The position numbers and the translations under genes were made by a program. A stretch of DNA of 5,552 bases from Herpetosiphonaceae bacterium. Its GTDB lineage: Bacteria; Chloroflexota; Chloroflexia; Chloroflexales; Kallotenuaceae. The stretch's first letter is position 1. Each line of letters begins with the position of its first letter. Positions 1-5,552 of the stretch are shown here, piece by piece. The DNA lies in contig JASKZZ010000553.1 of the NCBI GenBank assembly GCA_030147335.1, forward strand, positions 1 through 5,552, read 5' to 3'. The notes beneath the pieces were generated by a model. That model was not told the origin of the DNA. It saw only the letters and a program-made list of their open reading frames with translations, and did not search any database.

Positions 1-168
1 GACATTGGTGTGAAGCATGATGGGCTGTTGCATCGTAGCCAGGTACCTCAAGGTACTATCCTCAACGTCGGCGACGTGCTTGAAGTCGAGGTACGCCTTG
101 TGGAGGCTGATCGTGGCCGGATTGGCTTAGGCTGGCCGGACGGGCGCTCAACCACGTTCAGTGTATAA
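1..168 (+). CDS. C-terminal end of an S1 RNA-binding-domain protein (5' partial)
   Basis: An open frame enters from the left edge in frame 1 and ends at a TAA at 166-168, giving 55 residues. It begins DIGVKHDGLLHRSQV and continues with NVGDVLEVEVRLVEADRGRI. This matches the second half of an S1 (OB-fold) domain: the glycine-rich strand followed by a 'GLxHxSxx' segment, then the 'xVGDxxxVxVxxVDxxxxRIxL' strands. About ten residues follow the last S1 strand, so the S1 fold is the C-terminus of the protein. S1 domains bind single-stranded RNA and occur in ribosomal protein S1, PNPase, RNase R/E, Tex and many small regulators. Nothing visible tells which of these it is; a Tex-like or stand-alone S1 protein would fit. 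It converges with malQ and has no evident tie to glucan metabolism. The S1 fold is fairly sure; the protein identity is unknown. Confidence 0.75.
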   Translation, partial: DIGVKHDGLLHRSQVPQGTILNVGDVLEVEVRLVEADRGRIGLGWPDGRSTTFSV

Positions 169-191
169 ATACATCGCGTTGTACGAGAACG

Positions 192-240
192 AGGAACGGA
201 GCGAGATTTGGCACACGTACCGTCATCTTGCTCCGTTCCT
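192..240. terminator. inverted repeat between convergent genes, possible bidirectional terminator
   Basis: The left arm is 192-207 (AGGAACGGAGCGAGAT) and the right arm is 225-240 (ATCTTGCTCCGTTCCT). They pair over 16 positions with a single G-T/G-U mismatch, around a 17-nt loop. The repeat lies 23 bp past the S1-gene stop and 30 bp past the malQ stop, the expected place for a terminator shared by two convergent genes. There is no run of T after either arm, so it is not a classical Rho-independent terminator. It may still act as a transcript-end or 3'-stabilising hairpin. The structure is seen in the sequence; the function is inferred. Confidence 0.5.
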
Positions 241-270
241 TGACGTTGGTCTTGCTAACGAAATTGTAGC

Positions 271-1809
271 TTAGGCTGTAACCGGGTGGTAATCGTCAAA
301 ATTGGCGTCCTTACCTGGAAGAACAACACGACCATACAGACTTGTTGCTGTGCCAAGACGTCCGGCTCGTTCCGATGTTAGCTGCTCGGATAGGACTCGC
401 CAACCCCAGTTTCCTCCAGCGCGACCCGGTGTGTTCATACGCGCTTCGGACCCGAGGCTCAGCACGTCTTGCAGTGGAACAATGGCTGTGTCGGCGGTGG
501 ACATGAGCGCGATTCGGATCATGTCCCAGGCAATATCGTCCCCGTGTATGCCGAAGTATTGCTGAACATGCGCCCGTGCCGTGTTGTCCAGCGTGTTCCA
601 CCAGCCAATCGTCGTATCGTTGTCGTGGGTGCCGGTGTACACAACCAGATTGTGATGGTAGTTATGCGGCTGGTACAGATTGTCGGCGGTATCACCCCAG
701 GCAAACTGTAGCACGGCCATGCCTGGAAACTGCTGCTCATTGCGTAGACTGTCAACATCGGGCGTGATAATGCCAAGGTCTTCGGCAATGATTGGCACCT
801 CGCCTAGCTCCTGACTCAGCTTCTGAAATAGCTCCGCGCCCGGTGCTGTAACCCAGCGACCATGCATTGCCGTTTCCTCCCTAGCGGGCACTTCCCAATA
901 CGCCGCAAATCCTCGAAAATGGTCCAGGCGCACGATGTCAACTAGCGTTAATGTCACGCGAAACCTTTCGACCCACCATCTGTAGTCACGCTGCGCCAGC
1001 ACATCCCAGCGATACAACGGATTACCCCAGCGCTGCCCGGTTGCGCTGAAATAATCAGGCGGCACGCCCGCGACCACCGTGGGATTGCCGTCGGCGTCGA
1101 GATAAAAAAGATCGCGATTGGCCCACACGTCGGCACTGTCATAGGCGACAAAGATCGGAATGTCGCCTATGATCTGGATGTTACGCTCGTTGGCGTAACG
1201 CTTCACCGCTAGCCATTGTGTAAAGAATAACCACTGCAAGAACTGTTGGAAGCGAACACGATCTGCTAGCTTGACCTGCCACTCCGCAACCGCATCAGGT
1301 TCACGCCGCGCAATCAACGGGTCCCATTGGTTCCAGGCCGCTCCGCCATGAGCTTCTTTAAGCGCCGCAAACATGGCAAAGTTATCGAGCCAGCGCGACT
1401 GATCGTTGTGAAACGCTTCAAACGCGCCGCGCTGCTCGTTGCCAGCGTTCGCCGAAAAGTTCGTGTAGGCGCGCTGCAGGATCGCCATTTTCCACTCAAT
1501 AACCGGGCCGTAATCAACACGGTCGTTTGGGAACTGCGGCGCGTCGTCAAGATCAGCTTGCGTCAACATGCCGTCAGCAACAAGCTGATCGAGCGAGATC
1601 AACAATGGATTGCCGGCCAGTGCCGACAACGAGGCGTAGGGCGAATCGCCGTAGCTGGTTGGTCCGAGCGGCATGATCTGCCAACGCTGCTGCTTGGCTT
1701 CGACCAGCCAGTCGATAAAGCGGTAGGCGGCGCTGCCGAGTTCGCCAATGCCGATGCCTGGCAGCGAGGTGGGGTGGAGCAATATCCCACTTGCCCGTCG
1801 GTTGTACAT
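271..1809 (-). CDS. malQ: 4-alpha-glucanotransferase (amylomaltase / D-enzyme, GH77)
   Basis: This cytoplasmic enzyme (EC 2.4.1.25) cleaves an alpha-1,4 bond in a malto-oligosaccharide or glucan and transfers the fragment to another glucose chain or to glucose. With the start at 1809 the protein has 512 residues, the normal size for bacterial MalQ. The N-terminus carries the family signature SGILLHPTSLPG, followed by WQIMPLGPTSYGDSPY. The three GH77 catalytic acids are present: the nucleophile D296 in RLDHFRGF, the acid/base E343 in IIAEDLG, and D396 in GTHDND. These are nearly the positions known for Thermus amylomaltase (293, 340, 395). GDIPIFVAYDSADVW and GVPPDYFSATGQRWGNPLY are also typical. 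The frame is open back to an ATG at 1845, but that start has no ribosome site. The ATG at 1807-1809 has GAGGT six bases upstream and starts where homologues do. The gene is transcribed away from glgE-mak and shares its promoter region. No damage is seen. Confidence 0.95.
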   Translation of the reverse strand: MYNRRASGILLHPTSLPGIGIGELGSAAYRFIDWLVEAKQQRWQIMPLGPTSYGDSPYASLSALAGNPLLISLDQLVADGMLTQADLDDAPQFPNDRVDYGPVIEWKMAILQRAYTNFSANAGNEQRGAFEAFHNDQSRWLDNFAMFAALKEAHGGAAWNQWDPLIARREPDAVAEWQVKLADRVRFQQFLQWLFFTQWLAVKRYANERNIQIIGDIPIFVAYDSADVWANRDLFYLDADGNPTVVAGVPPDYFSATGQRWGNPLYRWDVLAQRDYRWWVERFRVTLTLVDIVRLDHFRGFAAYWEVPAREETAMHGRWVTAPGAELFQKLSQELGEVPIIAEDLGIITPDVDSLRNEQQFPGMAVLQFAWGDTADNLYQPHNYHHNLVVYTGTHDNDTTIGWWNTLDNTARAHVQQYFGIHGDDIAWDMIRIALMSTADTAIVPLQDVLSLGSEARMNTPGRAGGNWGWRVLSEQLTSERAGRLGTATSLYGRVVLPGKDANFDDYHPVTA

Positions 1810-1815
1810 AGGTCT

Positions 1816-1820
1816 ACCTC
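1816..1820 (-). promoter_or_regulatory. malQ ribosome binding site
   Basis: On the minus strand GAGGT (within AAGAGGT) lies six bases before the ATG at 1807-1809. This favours that ATG over the upstream in-frame ATG at 1845, which is preceded by no purine-rich stretch. Confidence 0.7.
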
Positions 1821-2043
1821 TTGGTGTGCGAAGATCGCGATACATTATCGCAGATTGTGTACCAAGCCGTCACACATCTGGCCGATCTGATACCGGATCG
1901 TGTAACTATGAGCCAAAGATCACATTGATTCGCTACAATCTGGCGAATTGCTGGCACTCAAAATGATGCTAGGGGCGGTAGTTTATCCAAATGCGATACG
2001 CAACGTCGCAGCTTTGAGCAAAAAGTATTCGGTGAATTAGCGC
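1821..2043. promoter_or_regulatory. divergent intergenic region between malQ and glgE
   Basis: This gap has no credible gene and must hold the promoters for malQ (leftward) and glgE-mak (rightward). The promoters themselves are not clear. On the + strand TACAAT at 1934-1939 resembles a -10 box, but there is no good -35 box in front of it. On the - strand TTGGCT (1911-1916) and TATCAG (1887-1892), 18 bp apart, make a weak candidate for malQ. The heptamer GCGATAC occurs twice, at 1837-1843 inside a small palindrome and at 1993-1999. The region as a regulatory unit is safe; the individual boxes are guesses. Confidence 0.5.
1837..1851. repeat. 15-bp palindrome, possible operator
   Basis: GCGATA-CAT-TATCGC is a perfect inverted repeat with 6-bp arms and a 3-bp centre, 27 bp upstream of the chosen malQ start. 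Its position suits a repressor site or a leader hairpin of malQ. A repeat this short could be chance. The match of its left half to a second GCGATAC at 1993-1999, nearer glgE, is the only support for a regulator common to both transcripts. Confidence 0.3.
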
Positions 2044-2050
2044 GAGGGGG
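2044..2050 (+). promoter_or_regulatory. glgE ribosome binding site
   Basis: GAGGGGG ends three bases before the ATG at 2054, and its GAGG core lies six bases before it. This supports that ATG over the later in-frame Met codons at residues 8 and 18, which have no comparable site. Confidence 0.7.
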
Positions 2051-2053
2051 AAC

Positions 2054-4066
2054 ATGGCATATTCTACCAGCACCATGTCCGGTGAAGATACACGCATCGA
2101 CGACATGCCGGGCGAGAACAAGCGAATTGTGATCGAATCGGTTACGCCCCAGGTTGACTGCGGTCGGTTTCCGGCAAAGCGGGTAGCGGGCGATACAGTA
2201 ACGGTGCAGGCCGATATTTTCCGCGATAGTCACGACCAGCTTGCAGCGGCAGTGCTATATCGTCGTCGCGGCGAGCAGCAGTGGCAAGAATCCCCGATGA
2301 CGTTTATCGACAACGACCGCTGGGGTGGCAACTTCCACGTCGATCAAGCGGGAAGCTACGAATACACTGTAACGGCTTGGACCGATCTGTTTGGCTCGTG
2401 GCATCGTGACATGCTTAAGCGTGTGGCGGCAGGACAAGATGTCAGCGGCGAGCTATTGGAAGGACAGCGGCTGGTTGAGGGCGCATCGCGACGTGCCGCA
2501 GGCAACGATCAACAACGATTACGCTCCGGCCTTCAGCAAGCGCAAGCCGGGCCACACCAAGCAACGCTGCAAGTATTGATGGACGAGCAATTTGCGCAAC
2601 TGGTGCGCAAATATCCTGATCGTAGCGCGGCAGCAATGTATGAGCCGGTGTTGGAGCTGACAGTTGACCGTGAGCGAGCTGGATTTAGCGCGTGGTACGA
2701 GCTGTTTCCACGCAGCTACAGCTCGGAGCCGGGCAAGCACGGCACACTACGAGATGCAGCCCAACGGTTGGCGGCAGTGCGTGACATGGGCTTTGATATT
2801 GTGTACCTGCCGCCAATTCACCCAATCGGTCGTGTTAATCGTAAAGGCCCTAATAATACACTTGTCGCCGGACCTCACGATGTTGGTAGCCCGTGGGCAA
2901 TTGGCGCGGAAGAAGGTGGTCACGACGCGCTGCATCCGGAGCTTGGCAACGAGGAAGACTTTGCATTTTTTGTGCAGTCTGCCAAGGATCTCGGGATGGA
3001 GGTCGCGCTGGACTTCGCGATCCAGGCAGCTCCTGATCACCCATGGGTGAAGCAGCATCCCGAGTGGTTTTACCAGCGACCTGATGGCAGCATCCGGTTT
3101 GCTGAAAATCCGCCAAAGAAGTACGAAGATATTTATCCGATCAACTTTTATGGCCCGCACCAGCAAGACCTGTGGAACGAGCTGCTGCGCATTGTGTTGC
3201 TGTGGCACTCGCGCGGGGTTCGCGTTTTCCGCGTCGATAATCCCCATACCAAAAGTGTTTCGTTTTGGGGATGGTTGATCCGCGAGGTGCAGCGTGTCGA
3301 TCCGGGCGTTATCTTTTTGGCGGAAGCGTTTACACGACCCAAAATGATGCGGGCGCTGGCAAAGGAAGGCTTTACCCACAGCTATACCTACTTTACGTGG
3401 CGCAATACAAAAGGGGAACTGATCGAATATCTTACCGAGCTGACGACAAGCGGCATGGCGGATTATTATCGACCAAATTTCTGGCCGAATACGCCAGATA
3501 TTTTGCATGATTTCCTCGTACATGGTGGTCGTCCGGCATTTAAGCAACGACTGGTCCTTGCGGCTACGCTTAGCTCAAACTACGGTATCTACAGCGGCTA
3601 CGAGCTGTGTGAGAACGTGCAGCGGCCAGGCAGCGAAGAATACATCGACAACGAGAAATACGAGCTGAAGCAGCGCAATTGGAATCAGCAGCACAGCATT
3701 GCGCCCTTGATAACGCGAGTAAACCAGGCGCGACGGGCACATCCAGCCTTGCAGTCAACCAACAATCTCCGCTTTGTTCACGCCGACAACGACTCGATCA
3801 TTGCGTATATCAAGCAATCGCCTGACCGCCGCGATACCATTTTGACGGTGGTAAATCTGGATCCATTCAACACCCATGAATGTACGGTATATGTGCCGTT
3901 CTGGGAATTTGGTCTGCATCAGGGCCAAACGCCGCTTGTTGCGGAGGACCTGTTGACCGGCGCGCGATATACCTGGCACGATGGCGGCAACTACGTGCGG
4001 CTCGATCCGCAGGTTGAACCGGCGCATGTTTTGTGGCTCCATCCCCAGGGAGACATGTTGTCATGA
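2054..4066 (+). CDS. glgE: alpha-1,4-glucan:maltose-1-phosphate maltosyltransferase (GH13_3)
   Basis: GlgE (EC 2.4.99.16) transfers maltosyl units from alpha-maltose 1-phosphate to the non-reducing end of alpha-1,4-glucans, with release of phosphate, in the cytoplasm. The 670 residues match the family length. Residues about 24-125 form the N-terminal beta domain (IVIESVTPQVDCGRFPAKR), about 130-205 the helical insert, about 206-560 the catalytic barrel starting FSAWYELFPRS, and about 565-668 the C-terminal beta domain. The nucleophile is D395 (FRVDNPHTK), the acid/base E424 (FLAEAFTRP) and the third acid D482 (NTPDIL). In the Streptomyces coelicolor enzyme, as I recall, these are 394, 423 and 480. 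The donor-site residues K264 (NRKGPNN), N352, K355 and Y357 (ENPPKKYEDIYP) and N396 are also present. Residue 279 is Ser (DVGSPWAIG), as in the mycobacterial form. The first 20 or so residues are a polar tail of no known role. glgE leads the rightward transcript and overlaps mak by 4 bp. Confidence 0.96.
   Translation: MAYSTSTMSGEDTRIDDMPGENKRIVIESVTPQVDCGRFPAKRVAGDTVTVQADIFRDSHDQLAAAVLYRRRGEQQWQESPMTFIDNDRWGGNFHVDQAGSYEYTVTAWTDLFGSWHRDMLKRVAAGQDVSGELLEGQRLVEGASRRAAGNDQQRLRSGLQQAQAGPHQATLQVLMDEQFAQLVRKYPDRSAAAMYEPVLELTVDRERAGFSAWYELFPRSYSSEPGKHGTLRDAAQRLAAVRDMGFDIVYLPPIHPIGRVNRKGPNNTLVAGPHDVGSPWAIGAEEGGHDALHPELGNEEDFAFFVQSAKDLGMEVALDFAIQAAPDHPWVKQHPEWFYQRPDGSIRFAENPPKKYEDIYPINFYGPHQQDLWNELLRIVLLWHSRGVRVFRVDNPHTKSVSFWGWLIREVQRVDPGVIFLAEAFTRPKMMRALAKEGFTHSYTYFTWRNTKGELIEYLTELTTSGMADYYRPNFWPNTPDILHDFLVHGGRPAFKQRLVLAATLSSNYGIYSGYELCENVQRPGSEEYIDNEKYELKQRNWNQQHSIAPLITRVNQARRAHPALQSTNNLRFVHADNDSIIAYIKQSPDRRDTILTVVNLDPFNTHECTVYVPFWEFGLHQGQTPLVAEDLLTGARYTWHDGGNYVRLDPQVEPAHVLWLHPQGDMLS
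4047..4052 (+). promoter_or_regulatory. mak ribosome binding site inside the end of glgE
   Basis: AGGGAG lies ten bases before the ATG at 4063, within the last codons of glgE. With the ATGA stop/start overlap at 4063-4066 it suggests translational coupling of GlgE and maltokinase. Confidence 0.5.
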
Positions 4067-5552
4067 CGGGTGTTGCAGTCGCTGCCATCAAGGATGCGAT
4101 CCCGACCATTCCGTTTACATGGCTGCGTGAGCGACGCTGGTTCAGCAGCAAGGGTCAGACGCTCCAAACGCTGACGGTCATGGATTGGGGTGAGGTGCCA
4201 TTGGCTCATCCCGGCATTATAGCGATCGTCCGAGCGAAGTACGCATCCGGCAAAGAAGAACAGTATTTGCTGCCGCTCATTGCTGATCAAGCCGCGCAGC
4301 CGGATGGAGTGAAAACCCCCGCGGTAGCTTCAATAACAATTGACGGTAACACATGGCATGTCCATGATGCGTTTCAATTCCTCGCGTTTCAACGCATGTT
4401 GATGGAACTGCTGATCGAGAATGGTTCATTGCAGCTTGAGCGCGGGAGGGTAGAGTTTTCGGCTGAAGCGAGCTTGACCCAATTACCGCCACCATTGGTA
4501 GAAATCAAACTGGTAACAGCGGAGCAAAGCAACACGTCGATCATTTACGACCGTCAGGCAATTCTTAAGTGCTTCCGGCGAGTGGTGGCAGGCGTCAATC
4601 CAGATGTCGAGGTGTCGCGATTTTTGGGGCGAGTGGGCTTTGAGCATACACCAGCAATGCTTGGAAGTATTGCATACCTTGCCGACGATGTTGAACACTC
4701 GCTTGGATTGCTGCAAGGATTTGTGGCGAATCATGGCGACGCCTGGGAGCACACGTTGAAGCAGCTCGACTCCTTTCTTTCCAGTGCTTCCACACAACAG
4801 ATTACTGGGGACCGAGTAGCGGCAACCCGTGATCTGGCTGGCGTACAGCTAGCGGAGCTTGGTGAGCTAGGACGGCTGACAGGCCAACTTCATCTTGCTT
4901 TGGCGGCTAATTCTGATGATCCTAGTTTTTCACCAACACCGTTAAACAAAGAACAAATTACAGTTTGGATGCGCGCCATTCATGACCAAGCCGACAGTAT
5001 TATCGCTACGTTAGAGCAACGGATCGGGGATCTTGTGCAGGAGCAACAAACAGACGTGCAGGTGCTCCTGCGCGCTCGTAACAAAATCAACGACCGCATC
5101 GGTACGCTTGAATCGCTTGGTGACGCCCGAATCGTGCTGACGCGTTATCACGGCGATTACCATCTTGGCCAGGTGCTGGTGAGCGAGCGCGGCTTTCTGA
5201 TTTTGGACTTTGAGGGCGAACCACTGCGTACTTTGGCCGAACGACGCGCCCATAGCTCACCTCTGAAAGACGTTGCGGGGATGCTGCGTTCATTAAGCTA
5301 TGCTGCGCAGACAGCGTTACGCAGTGCCGATGGGAACATGGCAGTGCTTGAGCCATGGGTCAATGCTTGGGAACAAAGTGCGCGTGAGGCGTTTTTAGCC
5401 GGCTACTGCGAGGTCACAAACGGCGCGGCATTCGTGCCGATTCAACCAGAGCTATTCACCAATGCGCTAGCGGTGTTTGAGTTGGAAAAAGCGCTTTATG
5501 AGCTAAACTACGAGCTAAATAACCGGCCTGAATGGTTGCCGATACCACTGCG
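4063..5552 (+). CDS. mak: maltokinase (3' partial, runs off the right edge)
   Basis: Maltokinase (Pep2/Mak, EC 2.7.1.175) uses ATP to make alpha-maltose 1-phosphate, the donor used by GlgE. The frame opens at the ATG overlapping the glgE stop and stays open for 496 codons plus two bases. The N-terminal cap region has WLRERRWFSSKG (residues 20-31). The kinase part shows a lysine in AILKCFRR (K169) with E183 of NPDVEVSRFL as likely salt-bridge partner. It then has LQGFVANHGDAWEHTL, the catalytic D365 in YHGDYHLGQ, and the metal-binding D382 in ILDFEGEP, as in aminoglycoside-phosphotransferase-like kinases. The end (FELEKALYELNYELNNRPEW, then LPIPL) matches the usual C-terminus, so probably only a few to about fifteen residues are missing. 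It is somewhat longer than the mycobacterial enzyme (about 455). It is a separate protein here, not fused to TreS. Whether treS or glgB follows cannot be seen. Confidence 0.93.
   Translation, partial: MTGVAVAAIKDAIPTIPFTWLRERRWFSSKGQTLQTLTVMDWGEVPLAHPGIIAIVRAKYASGKEEQYLLPLIADQAAQPDGVKTPAVASITIDGNTWHVHDAFQFLAFQRMLMELLIENGSLQLERGRVEFSAEASLTQLPPPLVEIKLVTAEQSNTSIIYDRQAILKCFRRVVAGVNPDVEVSRFLGRVGFEHTPAMLGSIAYLADDVEHSLGLLQGFVANHGDAWEHTLKQLDSFLSSASTQQITGDRVAATRDLAGVQLAELGELGRLTGQLHLALAANSDDPSFSPTPLNKEQITVWMRAIHDQADSIIATLEQRIGDLVQEQQTDVQVLLRARNKINDRIGTLESLGDARIVLTRYHGDYHLGQVLVSERGFLILDFEGEPLRTLAERRAHSSPLKDVAGMLRSLSYAAQTALRSADGNMAVLEPWVNAWEQSAREAFLAGYCEVTNGAAFVPIQPELFTNALAVFELEKALYELNYELNNRPEWLPIPL

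Noticed and set aside
1327..1890. Plus-strand open frame of 187 codons opposite malQ
   Set aside because: It lies antisense to the well-supported malQ, its translation is rich in Arg and Val with no recognisable motif, and it looks like a shadow of the malQ codon pattern.
1883..1900. CGATC ... GATCG inverted repeat in the intergenic gap
   Set aside because: The arms are only 5 bp with an 8-bp centre, and GATC-containing words are frequent here, so it is not distinguishable from chance.
2014..2042. TTGAGC followed 17 bp later by TTAGCG as a glgE promoter
   Set aside because: The -10 part matches too few consensus bases and would overlap the start of the ribosome site region, leaving almost no leader.
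1958..2233. Minus-strand open frame covering the intergenic gap and the start of glgE
   Set aside because: It overlaps the glgE start and its ribosome site, and no plausible ribosome site or domain is visible.
2747..3547. Minus-strand open frame of 266 codons opposite glgE
   Set aside because: It is wholly antisense to the GlgE catalytic domain, and its translation is rich in Cys, Arg and His with no known fold. Long antisense shadows are common opposite such genes.
1..5552. Search for tRNA, CRISPR array, insertion sequence ends, toxin-antitoxin or defence genes
   Set aside because: No direct repeat arrays, transposase-like frames, tRNA-like cloverleaf or defence motifs were seen. The three main genes fill almost the whole window and are ordinary intact metabolic genes.

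Overview
The window reads as part of a bacterial glycogen/alpha-glucan locus built around the GlgE (maltose-1-phosphate) pathway. Base composition is balanced (about half G+C by eye) and start codons are ATG with ordinary Shine-Dalgarno sites. The style of the three sugar genes suggests a Chloroflexota (Herpetosiphon/Chloroflexus-like) chromosome. That placement is a tentative inference from general resemblance and no marker gene confirms it.

Layout, left to right: (1) positions 1-168, the last 55 codons of a + strand gene ending in an S1 RNA-binding fold; (2) a short gap holding a near-perfect 16-bp inverted repeat that probably separates this gene from the convergent one; (3) positions 271-1809 on the - strand, a complete 4-alpha-glucanotransferase (malQ, GH77); (4) a divergent intergenic region of about 240 bp with a ribosome binding site on each side and a small palindrome near the malQ end; (5) positions 2054-4066 on the + strand, a complete GlgE maltosyltransferase (GH13_3); (6) from 4063 to the right edge, a maltokinase overlapping glgE by 4 bp and lacking only its last few codons.

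Maltokinase phosphorylates maltose with ATP to alpha-maltose 1-phosphate. GlgE then transfers the maltosyl unit to the non-reducing end of an alpha-1,4-glucan. In known systems trehalose synthase (TreS) supplies the maltose and GlgB branches the product; neither is in the window, though either could lie just to the right. The divergent MalQ disproportionates maltose and malto-oligosaccharides, so it works on the same maltose pool and could either prime or drain the GlgE route.

All three enzymes keep their expected catalytic residues, and there is no frameshift, insertion sequence, CRISPR array or RNA gene. I see no undescribed system here. The points of most interest are the pairing of MalQ with GlgE-Mak, the control sequences between them, and the maltokinase reading frame that runs off the edge.
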